Below are positions 26,652-38,160 of a stretch of DNA of 64,000 bases, in pieces (position 1 is the stretch's first letter; every line of letters begins with the position of its first letter). Origin of the DNA: Vibrio scophthalmi LMG 19158 (GTDB lineage Bacteria; Pseudomonadota; Gammaproteobacteria; Enterobacterales; Vibrionaceae); contig NZ_AFWE01000040.1 of assembly GCF_000222585.1 (NCBI RefSeq), positions 62,001-126,000 on the forward strand, given 5' to 3'. Made by a program: the position numbers and the translations under genes. The notes beneath the pieces are model-generated. The model was given only the letters and a program-made list of their open reading frames with translations, had not been told where the DNA came from and did no database searches.

Positions 26652-29561
26652 ATGACATTTGCTTTGGGCCAACGTTGGATCAGCGATACGGAAAGTGATC
26701 TTGGTTTAGGAACCGTAGTGGCATTGGATGCTCGTACAGTGACAGTAATGTTTGCTGCTTCAGAAGAAAACCGTGTCTACGCCCGTAGCGAAGCGCCTGT
26801 CACTCGCGTGACATTTAACGTTGGTGATGTGATTGAAAGCCAAGAAGGTTGGTCACTACAAGTTGAGCAAGTTATCGAGAATCAAGGTATTTATACCTAT
26901 ATCGGCACTCGTGAAGATAGCGGCGAGCAAGAAATCACACTACGTGAAATCATGCTTAGCAATCAAATTCGTTTTAACAAACCGCAAGATAAATTGTTTG
27001 CCGGTCAGATCGATCGTATGGACAACTTTGTTTTGCGTTACCGCGCGCTAAAAAATCAATACGAGCAACATAAAAGCCCAATGCGTGGCTTATGTGGTAT
27101 GCGTGCAGGTCTAATTCCTCATCAGCTATATATTGCTCATGAAGTTGGTCGTCGTCATGCGCCACGCGTTTTGCTGGCTGATGAAGTTGGCCTAGGTAAA
27201 ACCATCGAAGCGGGCATGATCATTCACCAGCAAGTGCTGGCAGGTCGTGCTGAGCGTATTCTGATTGTGGTACCAGAAACGCTACAACATCAGTGGTTAG
27301 TGGAAATGATGCGCCGTTTTAATCTGCATTTTTCTATTTTTGATGAAGAGCGCTGTATTGAAGCTTTTGCTGATGCAGAAAACCCATTTGATACCCAGCA
27401 ATATGTTTTATGTTCACTCGATTTCCTACGTAAGAGCCGTAAGCGCTTTGAACAAGCGGTTGAAGGTGAATGGGATCTGTTAGTGGTCGATGAAGCGCAT
27501 CACCTAGAGTGGAGCCAAGACAAACCAAGCCGTGAATACCAAGTGGTTGAAGGGCTGGCAGAGCGCACGCCGGGCGTCCTATTGCTAACCGCCACGCCTG
27601 AGCAGTTAGGCCGCGAGAGTCACTTTGCTCGTCTACGTTTATTGGATTCTGACCGCTTCTACGATTACCAAGCGTTTGTGGAAGAAGAGGAGCAATACGC
27701 ACCAGTGGCGGATTCTGTTAGCGCGCTATTCTCAGGCCAAGCATTGCCTGATGACGCTAAAAATCAAATTACCGAACTGTTATCTGAGCAAGATGTAGAG
27801 CCGTTGTTCCGCATTATTGAGAGCAACAGCGATGAAGCAGAGAAAGCGAGCGCACGCCAAGAGTTGATTGACAACTTGATGGATCGCCATGGTACGGGGC
27901 GCGTTTTATTCCGTAACACTCGTGCGGCGATCAAAGGTTTCCCTAAGCGTAATGTTAACCTTCTGCCAATGGCGATCCCGCAGCAATACACCACCTCAAT
28001 GCGTGTAGCAGGTTTGATTGGCGGCAAGATGAGCCCAGAAGCTCGTGCGTTGAAAAACTTGTACCCAGAAGAGATTTTCCAAGAGTTTGAAGGGGAAGAT
28101 TCAAGCTGGTGGCAATTCGATTCTCGTGTGAACTGGTTGTTGGAAAAAATTAAAGATAAGCGTGCAGAGAAGATTCTGGTAATTGCTTCTCGTGCCAGCA
28201 CGGCTCTGCAACTAGAGCAAGCCTTGCGCGAGCGTGAAGGCATCCGTGCTACCGTATTCCACGAAGGCATGTCGATCCTTGAGCGTGATAAAGCCGCGGC
28301 TTACTTTGCACAAGAAGAGGGCGGTGCACAGGTCTTGATCTGTAGTGAAATTGGCTCTGAAGGTCGTAACTTCCAATTTGCCAACCAGCTGGTGATGTTC
28401 GATCTACCGTTCAACCCTGATTTGTTGGAACAGCGTATTGGTCGTTTGGATCGTATTGGTCAAAATCGTGATATTGATATTCATGTGCCATACCTTGAAG
28501 GAACATCGCAAGCGATCCTTGCTCGCTGGTTCGATGAAGGCCTAAATGCTTTTGCTGAAACCTGCCCAACAGGACGTGCTGTGTATGACCGTTTCTCAGA
28601 TGATTTGATTAACATCCTCGCTTCAGGCACTAGCGAAGGACTTGAAGAAGTGATTGACGCTTCAGCTAAGATGAACAAAGAGCTGAAAGCACAACTTGAA
28701 CAAGGTCGTGACCGTCTACTTGAAATGCATTCTAATGGCGGTGAGCGCGCGCAAGAAATCGTTGAGAAAATCTCAGCAACTGATGGTGATACCAACCTCG
28801 TCACGTTCGCTTTAAGCCTGTTTGATACCATTGGCCTGAACCAAGATGACAAAGGTGAAAACGCACTGGTTGTGACACCATCTGAACACATGATGGTACC
28901 AAGCTACCCAGGCTTGCCTTACGAAGGTGCGACGATTACTTTTGATCGTGATACGGCGCTTTCTCGTGAAGATATGCACTTTATCAGTTGGGAGCACCCA
29001 ATGATCCAAGGTGGTATTGACCTATTGATGAGCGAAGGCGTGGGCACTGCGGCGGTATCATTACTGAAGAACAAAGCACTACCCGTTGGTACTATGTTGC
29101 TTGAGTTGGTTTACAGCGTTGATGCACAGGCACCGAAACGTAGCGGTATCAGTCGCTTCTTACCTAAAACACCGATTCGTGTGATGTTGGATGGTAAAGG
29201 TAACGATCTGTCTGAGCAGGTAGAGTTTGAAAGTTTTAACCGTCAATTGAGCCCAATTGGTCGTCATATCGCGGCGAAATTGGTGACATCAGTGCAAGGT
29301 CAAGTACATCAACTGATCAGCGCCGGAGACGCCTTAGTGGTGAGCAAAGTTGACGTTATTCGTCAGCAAGCAGAAAAAGAGATGCAAGCGAGCTTGAATG
29401 CTGAACTTGAACGTCTGCAAGCATTGAAAGCGGTTAACCCGAACATTCGTGATGAAGAGATCGATGCGATTGATGCGCAAATCAAAGAACTGACTGGTTA
29501 CATTAGCAAGGCTCAGTATCAACTAGATTCGCTGCGTATGATTGTGGTGTCTCACCAGTAA
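26652..29561 (+). CDS. rapA: RNA polymerase-associated ATPase RapA (HepA)
   Basis: Swi2/Snf2-type ATPase that binds RNA polymerase and helps recycle it after termination. The 969-residue length matches E. coli (968). Two N-terminal Tudor-like domains ([18 protein letters not shown]), Walker [14 protein letters not shown] near 175, the DEAH box [11 protein letters not shown] near 280, motif [13 protein letters not shown], and motif [14 protein letters not shown] near 600 are all in place, followed by the RapA-specific C-terminal half. It starts after GAGGTAGTC and ends at a terminator before rluA, the same neighbour as in E. coli. Confidence 0.98.
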   Translation: MTFALGQRWISDTESDLGLGTVVALDARTVTVMFAASEENRVYARSEAPVTRVTFNVGDVIESQEGWSLQVEQVIENQGIYTYIGTREDSGEQEITLREIMLSNQIRFNKPQDKLFAGQIDRMDNFVLRYRALKNQYEQHKSPMRGLCGMRAGLIPHQLYIAHEVGRRHAPRVLLADEVGLGKTIEAGMIIHQQVLAGRAERILIVVPETLQHQWLVEMMRRFNLHFSIFDEERCIEAFADAENPFDTQQYVLCSLDFLRKSRKRFEQAVEGEWDLLVVDEAHHLEWSQDKPSREYQVVEGLAERTPGVLLLTATPEQLGRESHFARLRLLDSDRFYDYQAFVEEEEQYAPVADSVSALFSGQALPDDAKNQITELLSEQDVEPLFRIIESNSDEAEKASARQELIDNLMDRHGTGRVLFRNTRAAIKGFPKRNVNLLPMAIPQQYTTSMRVAGLIGGKMSPEARALKNLYPEEIFQEFEGEDSSWWQFDSRVNWLLEKIKDKRAEKILVIASRASTALQLEQALREREGIRATVFHEGMSILERDKAAAYFAQEEGGAQVLICSEIGSEGRNFQFANQLVMFDLPFNPDLLEQRIGRLDRIGQNRDIDIHVPYLEGTSQAILARWFDEGLNAFAETCPTGRAVYDRFSDDLINILASGTSEGLEEVIDASAKMNKELKAQLEQGRDRLLEMHSNGGERAQEIVEKISATDGDTNLVTFALSLFDTIGLNQDDKGENALVVTPSEHMMVPSYPGLPYEGATITFDRDTALSREDMHFISWEHPMIQGGIDLLMSEGVGTAAVSLLKNKALPVGTMLLELVYSVDAQAPKRSGISRFLPKTPIRVMLDGKGNDLSEQVEFESFNRQLSPIGRHIAAKLVTSVQGQVHQLISAGDALVVSKVDVIRQQAEKEMQASLNAELERLQALKAVNPNIRDEEIDAIDAQIKELTGYISKAQYQLDSLRMIVVSHQ

Positions 29562-29580
29562 TCGAGATTTAAATAAATAC

Positions 29581-29608
29581 AAAGGCCTTCATTGCGAAGG
29601 CCTTTTTT
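29581..29608 (+). terminator. Terminator after rapA
   Basis: 10-bp perfect stem AAAGGCCTTC/GAAGGCCTTT, 5-nt loop, T-run. Confidence 0.92.
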
Positions 29609-29808
29609 GTGCCAAACTGAATCTGATTAGTCATTAATTCGCTATTAAATACATCGACGGTTTGATGCGAAAACGCAACAAAACAAAGTGTTATTTTTTC
29701 ACTGAAGGAGAGCCATTTTATTAGCGTAAAACTAATGATTAGGTTGTTCTGCATTTCACGCTGAGTTGTGGTTATAATCAGCGCGAAATTTTAGCTTAGA
29801 GAAAAATT

Positions 29809-30546
29809 ATGGCCATGCTGGAGTACAACCCACCACGAGACCCGTGGGTTGAAATTGTGTTTGAAGATGAACATATCTTAGCAGTGAACAAGCCGTCGGG
29901 ATTGTTATCCGTGCCTGGCCGTTTGCCTGAGCACCACGACAGCACATGGAGCCGAGTACAAGAAACTCATCCAGAAGCACAAATCGTCCATCGTTTAGAT
30001 ATGGATACGTCAGGGCTAATGGTGTTAGCGAAGAACAAACGTGCTGAGAGCGCACTGAAAAAACAATTTCAATATCGCTTAACCCATAAGGTTTACTATG
30101 CGCGCGTTTGGGGACATGTAGAGCAAGAAGAGGGTGAAATCGATCTACCCTTGATTTGTGATTGGCCAAATCGCCCAAGACAAATGGTATGTCATGAAAC
30201 GGGTAAACCGTCAAAAACTCTGTTCCAAGTGGCTAAGCGTGAAGAGAAAACGACCATTGTTCGTTTATTACCGATAACGGGACGCTCGCATCAACTGCGT
30301 GTGCACATGCAAGCGTTAGGTCATCCGATTGTTGGTGATGAATTTTATTCCGAAGGCGAGGCTTTCACTTGCTCTGATCGCTTGGCACTGCATGCGGCTG
30401 AACTAAGTTTTTATCATCCTAAGAGTGATTGGCTGCGTAGTATTTTTGTTCCTTGTGACTTTTATCCTGAAGCGGAAGAGATGATCTTTACCTATTTCGA
30501 TCCTGTGCGAAAATTGCCAGATTATAAAAAACTGCCTAAGCCATAG
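29809..30546 (+). CDS. rluA: Dual-specificity RNA pseudouridine synthase RluA
   Basis: Converts U746 of 23S rRNA and U32 of several tRNAs to pseudouridine in E. coli. The 245-residue protein has the catalytic aspartate in HRLDMDTSGLMVLA near residue 65, NKPSGLLSVPGR upstream and LPITGRSHQLRVHM downstream. The opening MLEYNPPRDPW is close to the E. coli start (MENYNPPQEPW), and the gene keeps its rapA neighbour, which separates RluA from RluB, RluC and RluD paralogues. The C-terminus is about 25 residues longer than in E. coli. Confidence 0.94.
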   Translation: MAMLEYNPPRDPWVEIVFEDEHILAVNKPSGLLSVPGRLPEHHDSTWSRVQETHPEAQIVHRLDMDTSGLMVLAKNKRAESALKKQFQYRLTHKVYYARVWGHVEQEEGEIDLPLICDWPNRPRQMVCHETGKPSKTLFQVAKREEKTTIVRLLPITGRSHQLRVHMQALGHPIVGDEFYSEGEAFTCSDRLALHAAELSFYHPKSDWLRSIFVPCDFYPEAEEMIFTYFDPVRKLPDYKKLPKP

Positions 30547-30601
30547 CGTTGCAATTCAACGTTAAACCTCCCTTTACGGTTAGGTAGTGTAAGGAGAATC
30601 T

Positions 30602-31564
30602 ATGTCGCTACCTACCGTTGTCTTTCTTGATCGTTCGACCATTCCCGCTCACATTGAATTTCCCCTTCTGCCTTTTGAGCATCAATGGATCGAATACGAT
30701 ACCACTGAGCCGCAGCAAGTCGTTGAACGTCTCAGCCAAGCACAGATTGTGATTAGTAACAAAGTTGTGTTGGACGAGGCGATTTTGTCTCAGCTTCCCA
30801 AGTTGGAACTGATAGCGGTGTGTGCCACTGGCTACAACAATGTTGATACACGCTATTGTCAGCAGCAGGGCATTGCTGTCGCCAATGTACGTGGTTATGC
30901 CACTCAATCGGTCCCTGAACATGTGATCGCGCTGATGTTTGCTCTTAGGCGCAATTTACGTGGTTATCACAATGACATTGTTGCGGGTGAATGGCAGCGG
31001 GAAAAGCAGTTCTGTTTCTTCACTCATCCGATTGGCGATATTGCTGGGGCAACCTTGGGGATCATTGGCAGCGGTGAGCTCGGTCAGGCTACCGCCGCAC
31101 TGGCTAAAGCCTTAGGCATGCAGGTTGTGTTTGCTGAGCGTAAAGGCGCGACAGAGTGTCGAGAGGGATATGTGCCATTTGAACAGCTATTAATGATGGC
31201 TGACGTGATCAGTTTGCATTGCCCACTGAATGATGAAACACGCAATTTGATTGGCGCTGCTGAGTTGCAGCAAATGAAGCCTAGCGCCATTTTAATTAAT
31301 ACTGGCCGTGGCGGATTAGTGGATGAGCAGGCTCTGGTGGAGGCATTGAAAACTCAGCGTATAGGCGCGGCAGGGGTTGATGTCTTTAGCCAAGAACCGG
31401 CCGATGAAACGAACCCTTTGATCGTTAATGCAGGGTTAGCCAACTTGCTGTTGACTCCGCATGTGGCATGGGGCAGTGATTCTGCAATCCAACGGTTGGT
31501 AGAAATTTTGCTGGATAATATTCGTGCTTATGTCGACGGAGAGTCGCAAAATCGCGTGGTTTGA
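30602..31564 (+). CDS. D-2-hydroxyacid dehydrogenase (glycerate/hydroxypyruvate reductase-like)
   Basis: The 320-residue NAD-dependent enzyme has the 2-hydroxyacid dehydrogenase layout: an N-terminal lid with AVCATGYNNVD, the nucleotide loop GIIGSGELGQ near residue 152, and the catalytic Arg, Glu and His in INTGRGGLVDE, GAAGVDVFSQEP and LTPHVAWGS. The ATGYNNVD motif and overall length fit the glycerate dehydrogenase (HprA-like) branch; lactate or phosphoglycerate dehydrogenase assignment is less likely. It is 55 bp after rluA with AAGGAGA as ribosome-binding site and may be cotranscribed with it. Substrate is inferred. Confidence 0.88.
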   Translation: MSLPTVVFLDRSTIPAHIEFPLLPFEHQWIEYDTTEPQQVVERLSQAQIVISNKVVLDEAILSQLPKLELIAVCATGYNNVDTRYCQQQGIAVANVRGYATQSVPEHVIALMFALRRNLRGYHNDIVAGEWQREKQFCFFTHPIGDIAGATLGIIGSGELGQATAALAKALGMQVVFAERKGATECREGYVPFEQLLMMADVISLHCPLNDETRNLIGAAELQQMKPSAILINTGRGGLVDEQALVEALKTQRIGAAGVDVFSQEPADETNPLIVNAGLANLLLTPHVAWGSDSAIQRLVEILLDNIRAYVDGESQNRVV

Positions 31565-31598
31565 TTTTTACCGATTGAATGTCTTGAATGATAGAAAC

Positions 31599-31628
31599 AA
31601 AAAGACCGGTCAGTGACCGGTCTTTTTT
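31599..31628. terminator. Terminator between the dehydrogenase gene and valS
   Basis: 10-bp perfect stem AAAGACCGGT/ACCGGTCTTT with a 5-nt loop; A-run before and T-run after allow it to serve both convergent genes. Confidence 0.92.
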
Positions 31629-31654
31629 AACTTACAACGCAGTAGAGAAACGAA

Positions 31655-34528
31655 TTATAGCGCAGCGATAGTCGCTTTTTGCTCTTCCAGTTTCACTAGC
31701 ATTTCTTTGTAACCGTCTAGCTTCTCACGCTCTTTTGCGATAACCGCTTCAGGTGCTTTAGCAACGAAACCTTCGTTACCTAGCTTGCCTTCGATACGCT
31801 TGATTTCGCCGTGAGTCTTAGCGACTTCTTTATCAAGACGAGCAAGCTCTGCATCTTTATCGATTAGACCCGCCATTGGGATCATTAGCTCTGATTTGCC
31901 AACCAACTTAGTTGCACAAGCAGGAGTTTCTTCGCCCGTTGCCAGTACTTTAATCTCATCGAGTTTTGCTAGAGAGGTTAGTACGATCTTGTTCGCTTCT
32001 AGGCGCGCGGCATCTTTTTCATCTGCCACTTTGATCATCACTTCTAGGCCTTGGCTTGGAGCGATGTCGTATTCTGCGCGTAGGTTACGGATAGCGGTGA
32101 TGAAAGTTTTCACCCACTCGATATCAGCAACAATTTCTGCGTCGAAGTTGTCTGCATTAAACTGAGGCAGTGCTTGAGTCATAATTGTCTCACCTTCAAC
32201 ACCGTCAATCAGCGGCTTAACGCTTTGCCAGATTGATTCAGTGATGTAAGGAATCACTGGGTGAGCAAGACGAAGTGTCTTCTCTAGAACAGTGATTAGC
32301 GTGTAACGCGTTGCTTGTTGCTGCGCTTCAGTGCCTTTCCATAGAACCGGTTTAGTTAGCTCTAGATACCAGTCACAGAATTGGTTCCAGATGAATTCGT
32401 ACAGCGTGTTTGCCGCCATATCTAGACGGTAGTTGTCTAGGTGAGCGTTAAACTCTTTCGCTGCGATTTCAAACTGAGATTCAATCCATTTGTCTGCCAG
32501 TGAGAATTCCATGTTAGTGCGATCAGCAGGTGCTAGAGACATGCCACAATCGTGTTCTTCGGTATTCATCAGCACGTAACGGCTTGCGTTCCATAGCTTG
32601 TTACAGAAGTTACGGTAACCTTCTAGGCGCTTCATGTCCCAGTTGATATCACGACCGGTTGATGCCATTGCTGCAAGCGTGAAACGCAATGCATCTGTAC
32701 CGTATGGTTCGATGCCGTTTTCAAATGTCTTACGCGTAGCTTTTTCGATCTTCTTCGCTAGTTGAGGCTGCATCATGTTGCCACAACGCTTTTCTACTAG
32801 CTCTTCAAGGCCGATACCATCGATCATATCGATAGGGTCAAGTACGTTACCTTTCGATTTCGACATCTTGTCGCCGTTTTCATCACGGATTAGACCGGTT
32901 ACGTAAACGGTTTTGAATGGTACTTGTGCTTTACCATTTTCATCTTTGTTGAAGTGCATGGTCATCATGATCATACGTGCAACCCAGAAGAAGATGATGT
33001 CAAAACCAGTAACCAGCACATCTGAAGGGTGGAAAGTTTTCAGATCTTCAGTTTGCTCTGGCCAGCCTTGTGTGCCGAACGTCCATAGAGCAGAAGAGAA
33101 CCATGTATCCAGTACATCGTCGTCTTGGCGTAGAACGATAACAGGCGCAAGGTTGTTGTTCGCACGTACTTCTTCTTCAGTGCGGCCTACATAAACTTTA
33201 CCCTCGTTATCGTACCATGCTGGAATGCGGTGACCCCACCAAAGTTGACGCGAGATACACCAGTCTTGAATGTCACGCATCCAAGAGAAGTACATGTTTT
33301 CGTACTGCTTAGGAACGAACTGGATATCGCCATTTTCAACTGCTTTCACAGCCGGCTCTGCCAGCGGTGCTGCGCGAACGTACCATTGGTCAGTCAGCAT
33401 TGGTTCAATAACCACGCCACCACGGTCACCGTAAGGAACGGTTAGGTCGTGATCTTTGATTTCTTCTAGTAGACCAAGCTCTTCAAATTCTGCAACGATC
33501 GCTTTACGTGCTGCAAAGCGCTCCATACCTTGGTATTTCGCTGGTAGTTCAGATGAATACGCATCGCTTGCTTCACCGTTAGTGGTGAACACTTCTGCAG
33601 CATCACGAATATCAGCATTGAAGGTTAGGATGTTGATCATCGGTAGGCTATGACGTTTACCTACTTCGTAGTCGTTAAAGTCGTGTGCAGGGGTAATCTT
33701 CACACAACCTGTACCTTTTTCCATATCCGCGTGTTCATCGCCAACGATAGGGATTAGGCGGTTAACGATAGGCAGTAGAATCTCTTTACCGATCAGATCT
33801 TGGTAACGAGGATCTTCTGGGTTTACCGCAACACCAGTATCACCCAGCATGGTTTCAGGACGTGTCGTTGCAACAACGATGTAGTCTTTACCATCAGCGG
33901 TTTTAACGCCGTTTGCGAGTGGGTAACGGAAGTGCCACATGAAGCCTTTTTTGTCTTTGTTTTCTACTTCAAGATCAGAAATTGCTGTGTGCAATTTTGG
34001 ATCCCAGTTCACTAGACGTTTGCCACGATAAATTAGATCGTCTTCATATAGACGAACGAACACTTCTTGCACGGCATTTGATAGGCCGTCATCCATGGTG
34101 AAACGTTCACGATCCCAGTCTACCGATGCGCCAAGGCGACGAAGCTGCTTAGTGATGGTTCCACCAGATTCGTTTTTCCATTCCCAGATTTTGTCGATGA
34201 AAGCATCACGACCGTAATCGTGTTTAGTTTTGCCTTCTTCTGCTGCGATCTTACGCTCAACAACCATCTGAGTTGCGATACCAGCGTGGTCAGTACCCAC
34301 TTGCCAAAGGGTGTTTTTACCCTTCATACGCTCAGCACGGATTAAGGTATCCATGATGGTGTCTTGGAACGCGTGGCCCATGTGTAGGCTACCAGTGACG
34401 TTCGGTGGCGGGATCATGATGCTGTAAGCTTCTTTTGAAGTGTCACCGTGTGGCTTAAAGTAGCCTTTCTCTTCCCAAGCTTGGTATAAAGCTTGTTCGA
34501 TTGAAGTTGGGTTGTATGTCTTTTCCAT
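31655..34528 (-). CDS. valS: Valyl-tRNA synthetase
   Basis: Charges tRNA-Val in the cytoplasm and edits threonine. The 957-residue class I enzyme has HIGH in [16 protein letters not shown] near residue 45, the CP1 editing domain at about 190-350 ([15 protein letters not shown]), KMSKS in [16 protein letters not shown] near 555, the anticodon domain after 640, and a C-terminal coiled coil ([22 protein letters not shown], given here only as a boundary from about 885). Length is close to E. coli (951). It is downstream of holC with a 206-bp gap that contains nothing I recognise. Confidence 0.98.
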   Translation of the reverse strand: MEKTYNPTSIEQALYQAWEEKGYFKPHGDTSKEAYSIMIPPPNVTGSLHMGHAFQDTIMDTLIRAERMKGKNTLWQVGTDHAGIATQMVVERKIAAEEGKTKHDYGRDAFIDKIWEWKNESGGTITKQLRRLGASVDWDRERFTMDDGLSNAVQEVFVRLYEDDLIYRGKRLVNWDPKLHTAISDLEVENKDKKGFMWHFRYPLANGVKTADGKDYIVVATTRPETMLGDTGVAVNPEDPRYQDLIGKEILLPIVNRLIPIVGDEHADMEKGTGCVKITPAHDFNDYEVGKRHSLPMINILTFNADIRDAAEVFTTNGEASDAYSSELPAKYQGMERFAARKAIVAEFEELGLLEEIKDHDLTVPYGDRGGVVIEPMLTDQWYVRAAPLAEPAVKAVENGDIQFVPKQYENMYFSWMRDIQDWCISRQLWWGHRIPAWYDNEGKVYVGRTEEEVRANNNLAPVIVLRQDDDVLDTWFSSALWTFGTQGWPEQTEDLKTFHPSDVLVTGFDIIFFWVARMIMMTMHFNKDENGKAQVPFKTVYVTGLIRDENGDKMSKSKGNVLDPIDMIDGIGLEELVEKRCGNMMQPQLAKKIEKATRKTFENGIEPYGTDALRFTLAAMASTGRDINWDMKRLEGYRNFCNKLWNASRYVLMNTEEHDCGMSLAPADRTNMEFSLADKWIESQFEIAAKEFNAHLDNYRLDMAANTLYEFIWNQFCDWYLELTKPVLWKGTEAQQQATRYTLITVLEKTLRLAHPVIPYITESIWQSVKPLIDGVEGETIMTQALPQFNADNFDAEIVADIEWVKTFITAIRNLRAEYDIAPSQGLEVMIKVADEKDAARLEANKIVLTSLAKLDEIKVLATGEETPACATKLVGKSELMIPMAGLIDKDAELARLDKEVAKTHGEIKRIEGKLGNEGFVAKAPEAVIAKEREKLDGYKEMLVKLEEQKATIAAL

Positions 34529-34734
34529 AGCGCTCTTTCACCTCGTCATATTTGGGCTGATAACGGCTTAACTGTACGCGCAAATATCAATCACATACTG
34601 ATGTATGTTTATCAACTTACGCATGAGTTGTCTTGCTTTAAGCCCAACTATTTAGAGGACTGGTTCTGGTTAATCATGGTCAATTCTTATAAGTGAACTC
34701 TCTGGTAGGAGAGCTTAACTATAAGGATTGACCG

Positions 34735-35184
34735 CTAGTTGTGTTCGATCTCGATCGTTTGCAGTTGATAACCTGCTTGTCGGTAGATTTTATATCTTTC
34801 TCTTGCGAGCTGCTTAGCTTTTTCTTCGCAAGGCACGAAGTCTACCACCTCAGCAAACTTGTTCGCAAAGGTTGTCTCATTTTCCGCCAAATTTATTACC
34901 AGTTGGCGGTTCCAGCTTGGCTTCAGTGCCTGATGGCCAATTTCAATATTGGTCCCATACTTTGGCCCTTCGCCGACTAAATTGTGGCCGATATAGTGCT
35001 CAGGTTCGACTTGCCAGAATAATTCTGCCAGCTTTTCTGCTTGTTGTTTATCTTGGCTGTTGAGGTATACCTTAGCGCCTTGCTTGGCAAAATGCTGAGC
35101 AAGAAACACCACATAGCCGAGAAAGCCAGACTCATTTGCATGCGGGCTATCTGCTTTGATGATGTAAAAAGTTGCATTGGCCAT
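34735..35184 (-). CDS. holC: DNA polymerase III chi subunit
   Basis: Chi joins the clamp loader (through psi, HolD) to single-strand binding protein at the fork. The 149-residue protein reads ATFYIIKADS, then ACLLA-like helix YVVFLAQHFAKQGAKVYLNSQDKQQA, given as two parts, and EGPKYGTNIEIGH, all typical of chi, with length near the E. coli 147. It sits between pepA and valS, the usual order. The ATG at 35182-35184 lacks a strong ribosome-binding site. Confidence 0.95.
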   Translation of the reverse strand: MANATFYIIKADSPHANESGFLGYVVFLAQHFAKQGAKVYLNSQDKQQAEKLAELFWQVEPEHYIGHNLVGEGPKYGTNIEIGHQALKPSWNRQLVINLAENETTFANKFAEVVDFVPCEEKAKQLARERYKIYRQAGYQLQTIEIEHN

Positions 35185-35312
35185 AGTGATGAATTCCGTC
35201 TATTGCTGTCCAACTAAGTTTAGGTGGTAGGCAATCTGCTCGGTGCTAGCTAGGTTACCGTTTTAACTCGTGAGAGCACATTTGAGTAATGTTTCTACTC
35301 GATATCGAACAA

Positions 35313-35336
35313 TAAAAAAGGGCCTTGCGGCCCTTT
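35313..35336 (-). terminator. Terminator after pepA
   Basis: Stem AAAAGGGCC/GGCCCTTTT with a 4-nt loop, T-run on the leftward strand. It separates pepA from holC. Confidence 0.88.
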
Positions 35337-35339
35337 TCA

Positions 35340-36860
35340 CTATTTTGAGGTTTGTTCCTCAGCGTCTTGGCCACTACGATTGAGTAGGAATTGGACAAGC
35401 ATTGAGACCGGACGACCGGTAGAACCTTTCGCTGCACCCGATTTCCACGCAGTACCTGCGATATCAATGTGGGCCCAGTTGTACTTCTTAGTAAATTTAG
35501 ACAAGAAGCAACCTGCAGTGATCGTACCGCCAGGGCGGCCGCCGATATTTGCCATATCAGCAAACGGGCTCTTCAACTGTTCATGGTACTCGTCTGCCAT
35601 TGGTAGACGCCATGCACGGTCACTGGCTTGTTCTGAAGCATTCACTAATTCATGAGACAGTGGATTGTGGTTTGATAGTACACCACTAATGTGGTGACCT
35701 AGTGCAATCACACATGCGCCAGTCAGAGTCGCGACGTCAACTACGCAATCTGGTTCAAAACGTTCAACATATGTTAGGGCATCACAAAGAACCAAGCGAC
35801 CTTCAGCGTCGGTATTCAATACTTCAACCGTTTGGCCTGACATGGTGGTAAGAATGTCGCCAGGACGGTAAGCATTGCTGCCAGGCATGTTTTCACAGCC
35901 CGCCAAAATACCCACAACATTGATAGGCAGATTCAGTTTTGCTAGCGCTTTCATGGTACCGAATACCGATGCCGCGCCACACATATCGTATTTCATCTCA
36001 TCCATGCCATCGCCTGGTTTTAGAGAAATACCGCCTGAATCGAAGGTTAAACCTTTACCTACAAGCACAATCGGTTTAGCTTCTGTGTTCGGATTGCCTT
36101 TGTACTCGATGATCGACATCATTGATTCGTTTTTCGAGCCGCGGCCAACCGCAAGGTATGACGTCATACCCAGTTTTTCCATCTCTTGCTCACCAATGAT
36201 TTTGGTGGTGATTGACTCATAGTCATCAGCAAGGCGACGTGCTTGAGAAGCAAGGTACGCTGGGTTAGCGATGTTTGGTGGCATGTTGCCAAGATCTTTC
36301 GACGCTTTTACACCAGAAGCAATAGCAAGGCCATGGGAAATCGCACGTTCACCAAGGTTTAGTTCACGACGTGTTGGTACGTTGAAAACTAATTTACGTA
36401 GCGGGCGGCGCGTTTCTGGTTTAATTGTTTTAAACTGATCGAAGGTGTAAAGGCCGTCTTTAGTCGCTTCGACTGCTTGACGAACTTTCCAATAAGTATC
36501 GCGACCTTTAACATGCAACTCAGTTAAGAAGCACACTGCTTCCATTGAGCCAGTTTCATTTAGCGTGTTGATGGTCTTTTGGATAATTTCTTTGTATTGA
36601 CGCTCGCCTAGCTCGCGTTCTTTACCGCAGCCTACGAGTAGTACGCGCTCTGAAAGTACACCAGGTACTTGATGCAAAAGCAGCATCTGACCAGGTTTTC
36701 CTTCAAGGTCACCACGACGAAGTAGTGAACTAATATAGCCGTCGCTAATTTTATCTAGCTGTTCGGCCACTGGAGAGAGGCGACGTGGTTCAAAGACGCC
36801 AACGACAATACAAGCGCTGCGCTGTTTCTCAGGGCTACCACTTTTAACACTGAACTCCAT
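35340..36860 (-). CDS. pepA: Leucyl aminopeptidase PepA
   Basis: Two-metal M17 aminopeptidase; in E. coli it is also a DNA-binding accessory for Xer recombination at cer and for carAB control. The 506-residue protein has an N-terminal macro-like domain (to about 165) and the catalytic domain with metal ligands and active residues in [17 protein letters not shown] near 270, YDMCGAA and [10 protein letters not shown] near 350. XerD, another Xer component, is encoded at 42 kb. It is divergent from lptF, as in E. coli. Confidence 0.97.
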   Translation of the reverse strand: MEFSVKSGSPEKQRSACIVVGVFEPRRLSPVAEQLDKISDGYISSLLRRGDLEGKPGQMLLLHQVPGVLSERVLLVGCGKERELGERQYKEIIQKTINTLNETGSMEAVCFLTELHVKGRDTYWKVRQAVEATKDGLYTFDQFKTIKPETRRPLRKLVFNVPTRRELNLGERAISHGLAIASGVKASKDLGNMPPNIANPAYLASQARRLADDYESITTKIIGEQEMEKLGMTSYLAVGRGSKNESMMSIIEYKGNPNTEAKPIVLVGKGLTFDSGGISLKPGDGMDEMKYDMCGAASVFGTMKALAKLNLPINVVGILAGCENMPGSNAYRPGDILTTMSGQTVEVLNTDAEGRLVLCDALTYVERFEPDCVVDVATLTGACVIALGHHISGVLSNHNPLSHELVNASEQASDRAWRLPMADEYHEQLKSPFADMANIGGRPGGTITAGCFLSKFTKKYNWAHIDIAGTAWKSGAAKGSTGRPVSMLVQFLLNRSGQDAEEQTSK

Positions 36861-37053
36861 GAGTACTCCTACATCCTGAAGACAAATAGAACTAAATGTT
36901 AGATAATGCCCGCTTACTTGTTGATTCCTTAATCGGAACTACCTTTAAATAAGTGAGCTAACAGTTAGCTGAAAATTTCAAAAAAATAACGGGTTCAACG
37001 AGAAATTATAGTGATTCAATTAAAAAAACAAGTTTTGTATAGGTAATTTCAGC

Positions 37054-38157
37054 GTGATTATTGTTAGATATTTGATCCGCGAGACACTCAAAAGCCAATT
37101 TGCGATCTTTTTTATCCTTTTCTTGGTCTTTTTGAGCCAAAAATTGATTAGTGTACTAGCGGAAGCCTCAGACGGTGAAATACCGGCTGGTTTGGTGATG
37201 AGCTACGTTGGCCTTAGCATGCCTTCTATGGGCTTGTTAATGCTGCCACTCAGTCTCTTCTTGGGCATCTTGCTCACCTTTGGTCGTTTGTACGCGGAAA
37301 GTGAAATTACCGTAATGAATGCGACGGGGATCGGAAATAAATTCCTGATCCGTGCAGCATTGTATTTGGCGGTGATCACTGGTTTGGCAGCGGCGATTAA
37401 TTCGTTTGTCTTATCGCCATATAGCCAAGAGAAACTCATTCAACTGCAAGAACAAGTTCAGGCAGAAAACAGTGTCGACTTGTTGAAGAAAGGTCATTTC
37501 CAAGGCACGCCGGATGGTTCATCGGTGGTGTTTATTGATGATATTCGAGACGATAAGCTCAGCAATGTTTTTATTGCTCAAATGCGCCCACGTGATTCTA
37601 TTTTACCGAGTGTGTCGTTTTCTAAATCGGGCGAAGTAAAAGAGTTGAGTGATGGTCGCCAAGTCATTCGTATGTATGACGGTACTCGTTATGAAGGCGT
37701 GCCGACGCGTATTGATTACATGGTGACGAACTTTGAACAGTACCAAGGCGTCATTGGTCAAAGTGAAGTGAAGCGCAAAGGTCGTGATTGGGAAGCGATC
37801 CCAACGCTAGATTTAGTGGGTAATCCAAATCCGAAGGCGCAAGCTGAATTGCAATGGCGTATTTCGCTGGTGGTATGTATTCCATTGCTAACTATGCTGG
37901 TGGTGCCGCTTTCAGCGGTAAATCCACGTCAAGGCCGATTTGCGAAAATGGGCCCAGCTATTTTGACTTATTTAGCGTACTTCTTGGCGATTAGTGCTAC
38001 GAAGTCAGCGTTAGAAGATGGCTCGATTCCGGCGTTTGTTGGCATGTGGCCAATCAATTTCGCGCTACTGGTGACGGCAATTGGTGTTAATTTAATGGAC
38101 AGTATTCCAGTGCGTCGCTTTAAAGACAAATTGAGACAAAAGAAGAAGGCAGCATAA
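37054..38157 (+). CDS. lptF: LPS export ABC transporter permease LptF
   Basis: Inner-membrane subunit of the LptB2FG transporter that extracts LPS. The 367-residue protein has three N-terminal helices, a periplasmic beta-jelly-roll at about 130-255, and three C-terminal helices. MPSMGLLMLPLSLFLGILLT and YAESEITVMNATGIG are typical of the coupling region. The start codon is GTG (IIVRYLIRETLKSQF follows). It is divergent from pepA and followed by lptG after 3 bp. Confidence 0.97.
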   Translation: MIIVRYLIRETLKSQFAIFFILFLVFLSQKLISVLAEASDGEIPAGLVMSYVGLSMPSMGLLMLPLSLFLGILLTFGRLYAESEITVMNATGIGNKFLIRAALYLAVITGLAAAINSFVLSPYSQEKLIQLQEQVQAENSVDLLKKGHFQGTPDGSSVVFIDDIRDDKLSNVFIAQMRPRDSILPSVSFSKSGEVKELSDGRQVIRMYDGTRYEGVPTRIDYMVTNFEQYQGVIGQSEVKRKGRDWEAIPTLDLVGNPNPKAQAELQWRISLVVCIPLLTMLVVPLSAVNPRQGRFAKMGPAILTYLAYFLAISATKSALEDGSIPAFVGMWPINFALLVTAIGVNLMDSIPVRRFKDKLRQKKKAA

Positions 38158-38160
38158 GTC

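Noticed and set aside
27334-28891. Antisense frames of 120-170 codons opposite rapA
   Set aside because: They are shadows of a strongly coding gene with biased codon use; no plausible protein features.
34529-34734. Possible T-box or leader control before valS
   Set aside because: No specifier-type structure or antiterminator motif could be recognised, and T-box control of valS is not expected in this group.
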